Origin: Gari tellinella
Lineage: Eukaryota; Mollusca; Bivalvia; Cardiida; Psammobiidae
NCBI GenBank assembly: GCA_922989275.2
Contig: OV277871.1
Coordinates: forward strand, 28,778,693-28,842,692
DNA: 64,000 nucleotides
Direction of reading: 5' to 3'
How positions within the stretch are numbered: position 1 is the first letter of the stretch; each line of letters begins with the position of its first letter. A program made the translations under genes and the position numbers. This document shows, one piece after another, positions 55,860-64,000 of this stretch. Under the pieces are notes generated by a model, which saw only the letters and a list, made by a program, of their open reading frames with translations, ran no database searches and was not told the DNA's origin.

Positions 55860-56365
55860 AAGGCCTATGTGAAATAGTCATTTCTTATACTGACTAGTTA
55901 TTTCGAGAAATGACTGATTACACTGCTTGGCTGTAACATTATGTACATGTTTGGTGGACTTTTCGAGTTAACCGAGTCGAGATATCGGAGTTTGGCTGTA
56001 ATATGGATTTCGTCTGAACTAAACGATCTCGGACACGAGGTCCCTTATGCCACAGCTGATAGACACGAACCCCCAAATGGCTTCTGACCAAACAGGCAAA
56101 ATAATTAGTAGTTCTCAGAGACCATCATACCGACTTATGACAAGCCGTCATCTTTGTTTATAACTGCGAGTCTTTTTACCACCAATTACCGGAACGGGAA
56201 TTACCCCTGGGAATAAGGTATTAGCTGACCTATTGTGAATAAGGTGTCTAACATTGGACGTGCTCTATAGCTGATGCGAACCAATTTGGACAATATTGCA
56301 GACCTGTTACTCGTGGCTAAATTACAAGTACCATGGGTCGACCTTCGACATCGTGAACTCGCTTA
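55860..56365. other. No gene recognised
   Basis: AGTCATTTCTTATACTGAC and TAGTTATTTCGAGAAATGACT form a small inverted pair. GGACAATATTGCAGACC near 56288 resembles GGACAATGTTGCAGAAA near 6618. Confidence 0.4.
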
Positions 56366-56367
56366 AC

Positions 56368-56580
56368 CCTTTCACTGCCAAACTTTTCGTGAGAGTTTTA
56401 CCCCTTCACCGTTTCATTGTCGTCTGCTTCAACATTGTTTTCTGCAATATCGTTTCAAAGTTAATTTGAAGGCAGTATGACTGACAAAATGTCGATACGA
56501 TTGTCAAACAATTTGGATCTTGATCAGACGACGCGTTACGCGGCGTCTGATCAGGATCCAAATTGTTTATGAAGGGGTTA
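56368..56580. mobile_element. Family B MITE
   Basis: TAACCCTTTCACTGCCAAAC opens. GATCTTGATCAGACGACGCG pairs with CGCGGCGTCTGATCAGGATC; the right end is AGGGGTTAA. Confidence 0.83.
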
Positions 56581-56625
56581 ACCTCTTATTTCATAGCCTG
56601 TTTCTAGGATTGGAGACAGATGGCA

Positions 56626-56845
56626 ACTTAACCCCTTCACAGCCGTGACGTCATTCATTTTTAATATTTGTCGTGTGCTTTTATTTCTCAAATTGAAAAA
56701 ATAGATATTTTGCCTTAAGAAATATTGAAAAGAATGTCAAACAGTTTTGATCTTGATCAGACGCCGCGTAACGCGGCGTCTGATCAGGATCTCAACTGTT
56801 TGCAAATAAATAGAGCGTTCGGGGTAAGGCAGTGAAGGGGTTAAA
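56626..56845. mobile_element. Family B MITE
   Basis: TTAACCCCTTCACAGCCGTG opens and GGCAGTGAAGGGGTTAA closes. The stem GATCAGACGCCGCGTAACGC is perfect. Confidence 0.87.
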
Positions 56846-56849
56846 AAGG

Positions 56850-57690
56850 GATTAAAACTAAAGCAGAATGCGCCTTGAGGAACAGTCTGCCTTCTCCTAG
56901 AACGTAGGAAATATTTCGTATTGTGCATATGCATAGCTGTATAAAGTGGAACTATGTTCTATAGTGGCACCGTTATTTGATGTGCAAAATTCAGCTATTG
57001 AGTTTTGGGTTAAACTTTACCTGTTCAATTTACCATTTATGTCAATGATTAGTCTAGTTTGCTTCGAACAACGACCCATTGTCATTTTTAGGGGCTATAA
57101 AATACTTTGTATTTCATTCAATGCATGTACAAATCTATTTAATAACGAAGTTTTACAGGATAAAGCATATCACAAAGTACTATATACCTAATACGTTTTT
57201 AAGAATGCAATGCATAAATGACGTCATTTTGGGAATTGTTTTGTTCATTGATATGTCATCATTGCGGTTGTTTGTTTGCATATGTTGCATTCTTATGACA
57301 TTTTGTCTAACATGTTTCATTGGCATAGGTATTTGTAGTCTGGGTACATGTATGTTGAACTTCAGCGAGATCAAATTATCGACATTAAACTTATGATATA
57401 CTGGTACGGTCGATTGAAGCGAGTTTTAAGTATCGAGTTTCCACTGTTATTGTGTCTTACCGGTTGTCGAGATAGAGGCAGTTTTCCGTTTTCCGTATTT
57501 TCTCACGTACTTTGAACCCAATTAAAAACTGAAAACACTGCAACGGCACCATGAGCATATCTACAGGCTAAAACAATAGATTGGTTTCTGAACATGGAAG
57601 ACAGGCGCTGTAATGAAACACGTGGTTCATGAATACAGACAAGCCGCAATATCTCCAACTTGACTTATTTCAATGCGCCACGGATAAGAA
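56850..57690. other. No gene recognised
   Basis: The ORFs of 81 and 105 codons near 56946-57396 are hydrophobic and AT-driven, with no splice support. GATCAAATTATCGACATT and CGATTGAAGCGAGTTTTAAG are TIR-like debris. Confidence 0.4.
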
Positions 57691-57694
57691 GGAG

Positions 57695-57944
57695 TACAGT
57701 GGAGAATCTGTTATTCTTTCCCAATAAACGCGTTTACGCTAAAACTATTATTTGCAGTGCAAACAGTTTAGAGCCAGATCAGACGCCGGGTAACCCGGCG
57801 TCTGATCAGGCTCCAAACTGTTTGCCACCAAGATAAACATAAAATATCAGAATTGTCCAAAAGTTGTTCTTTTCTACGTTTTAGCGCTTTGCGTTTGCGT
57901 ACGTTTGCGTTTAAACGGGAAAGAATAACAGATTCTCCACTGTA
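57695..57944 (-). mobile_element. Family A MITE, good copy
   Basis: TACAGTGGAGAATCTGTTAT and ATAACAGATTCTCCACTGTA are identical inverted ends with TA flanks. Confidence 0.93.
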
Positions 57945-57995
57945 CATGTATAAACCAAGTACATGTAATTTTAACATTTTCTTCCTCATGTCTGC

Positions 57996-58084
57996 ACCGA
58001 ACACGACGGTGTTACTACTCCATAGTAGTGACACTATAGGGTTAAAATAGTTTTGAAATACTCCCCGTATCTGAAGCATTGTGG
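57996..58084. repeat. Family G copy, centre deleted
   Basis: GGTGTTACTACTCCATAGTA and GTGACACTATAGGGTTAAAA remain. The GAATCGTCTC hairpin is gone. Confidence 0.65.
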
Positions 58085-58318
58085 CGACTACACTTTGAGA
58101 ATCATTTTGTTTGTTCAGTATTGTATCCCACTTCCATGTGAAAAGTGATTGTTCGTTTTAGAAAGGAAAACAGACTTCTGTTTGATAAGGCGAACAAATG
58201 TTTTGGGTAAATTGCTGTTACAGCCAGACTGTATATAGTGTTTTTGCTCTCTGCTTTACTTTCGTATTGATTAAAATCATTTTACAAGCCACCAGTCAGG
58301 ATATAAGAATACGTATGC

Positions 58319-58568
58319 TACAGTGGAGAATGTGTTATTCTTTCCCAATAAACGCGTTTACGCTAAAACTATTTTTTCCACTGCAAACCGTTTGGAGCCA
58401 GATCAGACGCCGTGTAACCCGGCGTCTGATCAGGCTCCAAACTCTTTGCCACCAAGATAAACATGAAATATCAGAATTGTCCAAAAGTTGTTCTTTTCGA
58501 CGTTTTAGTGCTTTGCGTTTGCGTACGTTTGCGTTTAAACGGGAAAGAATAACAGATTCTCCACTGTA
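58319..58568 (-). mobile_element. Family A MITE, good copy
   Basis: TACAGTGGAGAATGTGTTAT and ATAACAGATTCTCCACTGTA are intact ends, only 375 bases from the previous copy and in the same orientation. Confidence 0.92.
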
Positions 58569-58600
58569 CATCTGGGTCCAGACCCTTTTTAAAAAAACCT

Positions 58601-59153
58601 GGGACCCGTTTTATGAAACATCGTAGGACAAAAACTGCCGTATGTCAAAACTTTAAAATACAGTGAAACCCCTCTAAACCGGAACCTCTTAAAACCGGAA
58701 TTCTCTCTAAACCGGACAAAAACGTTAGTCCCGTTTCAAACCCTTCTTTACTTTAACCCTTTACAACATGAAATATTTTCTATATTCTAGAAGGTGATAG
58801 CCTAAAGCAGGTTGAAAGTAAAGTAGAATGCGCCTAAAGGCGCATTCTGCTTTACTTTCAACCTGCTTTAAGTGATCAGTTTATTTTCCATACTAGAAAC
58901 AAGCTATGGGTTAAAACCCCTCTAAACCGGAAACCCCTCTTAACCGGACGTTTATGTTGTCCCCAAACATGTCCGGTTTAGAGGGGTTTCACTGTACATC
59001 TAATTTCTGGTTTCTCCATCTTGTTCTGTCTTTTCAAGACGATTACAAAGAGATGTCACAAGACAGGATTATATGGAGAAATAAAAAGTTATGAGTAATT
59101 TGATAATCTGGCTTACGACCATTTTTGTCGGACGACGTTTCATAAAACAGACT
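58601..59153. mobile_element. Family H MITE split by a family D MITE
   Basis: GGGACCCGTTTTATGAAACA at the left matches CGTTTCATAAAACAGACTCC at the right. The family D element 58661-58999 interrupts it after AAAACTTTAAAATA. Confidence 0.85.
58661..58999. mobile_element. Family D MITE with a family F hairpin core
   Basis: CAGTGAAACCCCTCTAAACC opens and GGTTTAGAGGGGTTTCACTG closes, a perfect 20-base TIR. Inside, GGTTGAAAGTAAAGTAGAAT pairs with its inverse at 58840-58873. Confidence 0.92.
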
Positions 59154-59514
59154 CCAGAGACATTACGATTGGCAACGAGACGGGTGATTCTGTCTTGTCT
59201 GTTAAAGTGTAAATTCCGTATTCTGTTTGTACAACGACGAGATGCACCCTTTCTTAATTTCATTATACAAACAAACCGTATTGACGGATTAAAACATTAG
59301 GGTACTTTCATCAAATAAGACAGCCCTTAAATTAGTACGTCCCAAGATGTCGCGACACGGAGATCTAATGATAGCTGTACGTCCTAGAATAGCAGTTAGC
59401 AATCCAATTACATCTGTCATTCTGTCTATACACGGTTAGACAGAATATTAGGTATTGCCCAATAACGATGAGCTATACAGCCAATGTTGTGTAAGACAGT
59501 AAGAACTTGACTCA

Positions 59515-59650
59515 TTTATACCTAGTGGATTCTTATAGAAATTTCTAATAGCAAACAGTGCAGACTTAGATCAGACGCCGCATTATGCGGCGTCTGATCT
59601 GAGTCTGCACTGTTTGCCTATATCCCATTTATGGGGACGCTATAGGCACA
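59515..59650. mobile_element. Family C MITE
   Basis: GTGCAGACTTAGATCAGACG and CGTCTGATCTGAGTCTGCAC pair perfectly around CCGCATTATGCGG. Confidence 0.85.
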
Positions 59651-59814
59651 GATTGTCAAAAATGGTTTTAGTTTGTTAGTAAACTCATTCACCTCTGAAA
59701 CTTTAGTAGTCAATTCAAATTTCCAATAAAGTCTAGTCCATTTTGCATTTCCTGTTATATAACTTACATAACTGTTACATAACTATAGCGATTTCCTATG
59801 GTCATAAAGAGAAG

Positions 59815-60040
59815 ACGACGCTTTCTTCCTTGTTTAAACGAATTTTAACGCAAACAGAATGCAATAAAATTTGGAAAATTATCACTTCTTGACAAAACTT
59901 ACTTTTCAATATATTCTGAACTGCAAACAGTTTTGAGCCTGACCAGACGCCGGATTACACAGTGTTTAGTCGGACTTATAGCTATTTGCAGTGAACATAA
60001 GAGGGTTTAACTAAAACGCGTTAGCTGGGAAACAAGCGAA
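59815..60040 (+). mobile_element. Family A MITE, old copy
   Basis: AAGAGAAGACGACGCTTTCT and GTTTAAACGAATTTTAACGC recall the left arm. GAGCCTGACCAGACGCCGG begins a stem whose other half is degraded. Confidence 0.55.
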
Positions 60041-60334
60041 GTTATCCGAGGTCGGCATAAACAATATAAAAGTTCAACAAGTTTTTCCTTTGCCGTACTT
60101 GTACATTATTTTCCTTGTGCAAAAATATCCGGTCATAATTGATATTATGCGTTTTGGATGTTTTATTTAATTTTCTATAAGCGAGTTTCGCTGTAGTACT
60201 ATTATTGATAAGAGCATACATTTTTTTTAACCATAATCAAATGCAAAGGATGTTTCGGATCTGGAATCTTAAAAAACAACTTCCAAAACACTCTTAGTTC
60301 ATCCATTAATGACTATCATCTACAAACATAGATA

Positions 60335-60425
60335 TTAGCAAACAACGTATACCCAGATAAGACGCCTAAAATTGCGGCGTCTTACATGTCTACCATAACG
60401 GTCCGCAAAAGCATTCCGACTGGCA
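60335..60425. repeat. Family C-like hairpin, diverged
   Basis: CCCAGATAAGACGCC and GGCGTCTTACATGTC pair imperfectly, with GCAAACAACGTATA to the left. Confidence 0.55.
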
Positions 60426-60472
60426 GTTAGAGAAGCGTGATATGAATAACCTGTTCTCACTGCTGTCATCGG

Positions 60473-62254
60473 ATGTTGATTAGACAAACAATGTTGATCC
60501 CAATCATGATTGTTGTATATGTGTATTATTTTGTACCTGTAAATGAGCTACTTAATAATGAGTTTATTTCCACACTGAATGACATGATTTGTTTCATTCG
60601 GTCTGAATCTAAACTATTATTACCTGGCTTATGCACTACAGGTTTTATGTGCGTGGATAGTTGTTATCGCTTCACGGAGCGCAATATGCTTGACCGTATC
60701 CTGAAGTTGTTAGGTGTGTCACGTGACGGGCGTGCAATTAAACAGTTTGGATTCGGCTTGAACGACCTTATTTCTTTCGTTCGGTTTGTATCTAAACTGT
60801 TTGCAGTTGACAGATATTATTGTTGCATTAGATGTTTTATATGGTTGCTAATCTTGGTACTGCGATCGGGTATGCTGTGTGTTCCCGATTTACAACATGG
60901 AGCCATATTGGGCAGATCATTTCGATCTGCCCGGTTTGAATCTATACTATTAGTCGTGCACATATGTCTGTTTGGACCCAACTCTGCACGTCTTGGTGGT
61001 TTTTGTACAGTGCATGCTTACATGAATTTCGCAGGTAAATGCATCGCCAACATACAGATACAGCTCGGTATTGCACTATGGTTTCAGCTGTGTTATGATA
61101 ACTGTATATTTTTCTTGATTGTCCGAAATGAATCCAAATTGGCTGAATTACTATTGACTTTTGAAATTGCACTTAGCTGGCTGACATATTGCTTGAGATA
61201 TGTAGCTCTCAGCTTGAGCAGTTCTGTACTTGAATATTTCCGTAATTTATTTAATTTAATTTGTTCTTCGTTGGGCTTATGCAAGTTGTCCCTTATTCTA
61301 GACAGCCAGTATGGATCCAAATCAGGCAACTCTATGTATATAATGTATAAGCTGCCGGTAACCTGTGCTAAAATGTCTGACTGTATAATCGGTCACTGGT
61401 TTCATGAAACACGTGCATGGAGATGCTCGCGTGACAGCCAGACAGTTAAACCTTGGCACGACGGCCGCTTTACTGGGTGTGCAGTCCGTTTGTCGGGCGT
61501 CTGCATTGTACAAGACGAAAGTAATGCGAATTGCTTCCCTGGGAGATTTCTGCCTTTCTTTTGTCTTATATTATGCGAGATTTTGTCTGTGTGGTTAACC
61601 GAGCAGTATGGATGTCGTCTGCTTAGAATACTATTTCGAGCTGTCCGGTCTGGGTCTGCTCTATTAGTCGAGCATATCTATCTATTTAGATCTGACACGA
61701 CAGTAAAGGTGGTCTATATTAACCGTGAATACATGAATTTCGCAGGTAAATGCCCCTCCGCCAACCTACATGTACACTGTGGCATAGCGCTATGGTTTCA
61801 CTTGCAATATGATATATACGTATTCGTTTTTGTTTTTCTCCGAAATGAATCCAAATTGCCTGAAAAACTTTACATTGCTGATTTTATACATAGCATGCTG
61901 ACGGACTGTGCGCAGTTTGTAGCCCTTCGCTTAGCAGGTTTTGTACTCAAATATTTGCTTTGCAATTTGACTCGCTTAGCAGGTTTTGTACTCAAATATT
62001 TGCTTTGCATTTTGACCGGCTTGTGTAAGAGGATAAATTTTTTAGACAGCCAGTATGGATTCAAATCGGTCAGCTCTTTGTGTGTAATGTATAAGCTATT
62101 GTTAATCTCTGTTAAAATATCCGATTGTTTAATCGGTCACTGTTTCCATGATTCACGTGCATGGATATGCTCACATGACAGCCATACAGTTAGACCTCGG
62201 CACGACAGCCGCTTTACTTGGTGTCTGTGTGCAGTCTGTTTGTCTGTACGGTAG
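60473..62254 (+). repeat. Tandem 5' units of a non-LTR retrotransposon, open in one frame (593 codons)
   Basis: Two long related units are present: GAATTTCGCAGGTAAATGC occurs near 61023 and 61734 (spacing 711), and GACAGCCAGTATGGAT at 61301 and 62045 (spacing 744). The difference is mainly an internal 45-base duplication near 61927-62016. Both spacings are multiples of three and the frame stays open from 60473 to a TAG at 62252-62254. The translation is Cys- and hydrophobic-rich with no recognised domain. The block abuts the endonuclease ORF of the LINE, so it resembles promoter-like 5' monomers. Whether the ORF is translated (an ORF1) is unknown. Confidence 0.6.
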
Positions 62255-62393
62255 AGGACAAAGGTAATGCGAAATGCTTCTCTGAGAGCTTTCTGTCTTT
62301 CTTTTGTCTTGGATTATTCGGCTTTCTGCTTTTACGCTTATCCGTGCCTTATGGTATATAAATCTAGTTTTTATCGTTGCGAGTTTTAATCTA

Positions 62394-64000
62394 ATGACCT
62401 GGAATGCCACTGGCATTATGTCTAGTGCTTCTTATTTATGTAGCGTTTTAAGTAACAATAAAATCGATATATGTGGTGTAGCTGAACACTGGCTGTACGA
62501 GCAAAATCTGAGTTTTTTGGACTCCATAGACAATATGTACTGCAGTTATGCAGTTTCAGACTTTAGTTTAACACTGCCTAGTAACAGAAAAATTGGCAAA
62601 GGCGGCGTGGGTATCTTATGGAAACGGTCTTTAGGCCCTATGATCTCACCGCTCGATATAGAGGATGACAGGATCATAGGTATCCAGCTTCAGTTGGACC
62701 CGAATAATATTATTTATATTTTCCAAGTCTATATACCATGTTCAAACCATGGTATGAACCTATTTAACAGTTACATAGAAAAAATGGAGAATCTCTTATT
62801 TAGATTTAGTCAAAAAGGTCTTGTATTTATAATGGGGGACATGAACGCTGAGTTGAATCTAGACTCCAAACGTAGCTCAGTTTTCTCTGAAATGCTTAGG
62901 GTCAATAATATTGTATCTGTAAACTGTAGTTTGTTAGGAAATTTGAGCACTAATTTCAATTATAACGGTAATATAGGTTCAACCATCGACCACATACTTA
63001 TACCCATTGAGAAGTTAGATATGTGCGTTAAATGTAGTATCCCAGATGACGATGCATTAAATGTTTCTAGTCACCGTCCGGTAATATGTACAGTTAGTAT
63101 ACCAAGTACTGATTTTGTGCCTTCGCATAGTAGAAATAAGCTTAATATTAACTGGCAGAAGGTAACACAGGCTCACATTGAATCGTATCAGTCATTTTTA
63201 AAAAACAATGCAAATTGTAAATCTGACTTAAGGGATGAAATCATAGACACACACCAAATAGATGAGCTATATCAAAAAATCGTTTCTTTGATTAATAAGG
63301 CTAACGAAAACTGTTTTCCTAAATCTAAATTCAAGCATTTTTTAAAACCATATTGGGACGATGAATTGAAGTCTGCTTGTAAATTGTCAAAAGTTAAACG
63401 ACACCAGTGGATTAACAATGGCAAACCACGCGACAACAGTGACTTCACCTATACTGAATACAAGAATGCTAAACGCATATTTAGAAAAGTTCACCGCCAA
63501 AAGGCTCTCCAATATATATCAAATCTTCATGCAGATATAGACAGATACGCTGAAATAGATATAAAGCTCTTTTGGAAATGTGTAAAACGTCGTAGTGCCA
63601 AAGTACAGTCTACTGTAGGCAACGAAATTGTATTTAATAACACTACATATAGAGACCCAATGCTGATAAATGAAAATTGGGGTAATTATTTTAAAAAATT
63701 GTATACTCCGTCAGAAAATGTAAACTTCAATGAATCTAACAGGTTACAAGTCAGGCAAGAACTAGATAGCATTAATAAATATATCTCGAACTTAAGTTCT
63801 AGTGACACCGATGTAACTGTCTCAGTTGAAGAAGTAAAGCATGCGTGCGACAGAGCTAAACGAAATAAAGCATCTGGGCCCGATATGTGTTTTTATGAAA
63901 ATTTTAAATTTGGGGGCGAGTTCATGTATCAGCTCTGTGCTAAACTATTCTCAGGTATGTTAACATTGTCTTACTGTCCCGTAGACATGAAAAGGGGTGA
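62394..64000 (+). CDS. Non-LTR retrotransposon endonuclease-reverse transcriptase ORF, cut by window end
   Basis: About 535 codons run without a stop to the last base. The N-terminal half is an apurinic-like endonuclease: TWNATG (metal-binding Asn), GVAEHWL (catalytic Glu), GDMNAE (62835-62852) and SSHRPV (63066 on, catalytic His). A connecting region of about 230 residues follows. Near 63850 the reverse transcriptase begins with RAKRNKASGPD, the usual first finger motif. The protein nicks target DNA and primes cDNA synthesis. I take ATG 62394 as start, although the frame is open upstream. The layout suits the CR1/Jockey-like group but the clade cannot be fixed without the palm domain. No lesion is visible, so the copy may be young. 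Confidence 0.9.
   Translation, partial: MTWNATGIMSSASYLCSVLSNNKIDICGVAEHWLYEQNLSFLDSIDNMYCSYAVSDFSLTLPSNRKIGKGGVGILWKRSLGPMISPLDIEDDRIIGIQLQLDPNNIIYIFQVYIPCSNHGMNLFNSYIEKMENLLFRFSQKGLVFIMGDMNAELNLDSKRSSVFSEMLRVNNIVSVNCSLLGNLSTNFNYNGNIGSTIDHILIPIEKLDMCVKCSIPDDDALNVSSHRPVICTVSIPSTDFVPSHSRNKLNINWQKVTQAHIESYQSFLKNNANCKSDLRDEIIDTHQIDELYQKIVSLINKANENCFPKSKFKHFLKPYWDDELKSACKLSKVKRHQWINNGKPRDNSDFTYTEYKNAKRIFRKVHRQKALQYISNLHADIDRYAEIDIKLFWKCVKRRSAKVQSTVGNEIVFNNTTYRDPMLINENWGNYFKKLYTPSENVNFNESNRLQVRQELDSINKYISNLSSSDTDVTVSVEEVKHACDRAKRNKASGPDMCFYENFKFGGEFMYQLCAKLFSGMLTLSYCPVDMKRG

Noticed and set aside
57079..57396. 105-codon hydrophobic ORF as a membrane protein
   Set aside because: An overlapping reverse ORF of similar length exists, composition is AT-driven and no start context or exon boundary supports it.

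Overview
This 64 kb window is animal nuclear DNA and most probably comes from a bivalve mollusc. The reasons are spliced exons with GT-AG introns, a very high load of short palindromic (fold-back/MITE) elements, LINE fragments, and a Penelope-like retroelement of the Naiad type with in-frame UGA codons, a kind reported from clams. Nothing looks bacterial, viral or CRISPR-like.

Host gene. One gene lies on the minus strand, roughly 26.5 kb down to 7.0 kb. I assembled eight internal exons (26053-26462, 24228-24333, 22897-22987, 22215-22390, 18436-18580, 17095-17286, 16481-16684, 10223-10369) whose splice sites and reading phases join without conflict, plus a tentative last exon at 7118-7183. The product is about 510 residues: an acidic N-terminus, a canonical FYVE zinc finger with the basic RRHHCR motif, and a second, divergent FYVE-like finger. 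It is probably an endosomal PI3P-binding protein.

Main discovery. In the 6.1 kb intron between the exons at 10223-10369 and 16481-16684, antisense to the gene, sits a nearly intact Naiad-type Penelope-like retroelement (11521-15814). Its ORF (11980-15176) has an N-terminal GIY-YIG endonuclease and a C-terminal reverse transcriptase. It carries five in-frame TGA codons, at least four of them where Cys is expected (one turns CxC into UxC), and a near-ideal form-2 SECIS element begins inside the TAG stop codon (15175-15241). It is best read as a selenocysteine-rich reverse transcriptase copy with two later single-base frameshifts.

Rest of the window. From 26.5 to 60 kb I find no supported exon. 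This stretch is a mosaic of MITE families (called A to I in the feature list), GA/CT microsatellites, tandem arrays, LINE 3' tails and nested transposons. Several MITE families with different outer termini share the same central palindromes. Two tandem arrays appear to have grown from splice junctions of the FYVE gene.

Right end. A non-LTR retrotransposon starts with about 1.8 kb of tandem 711-744 bp units that stay open in one frame (593 codons), followed by an uninterrupted apurinic-endonuclease/reverse-transcriptase ORF (62394 to beyond 64000).
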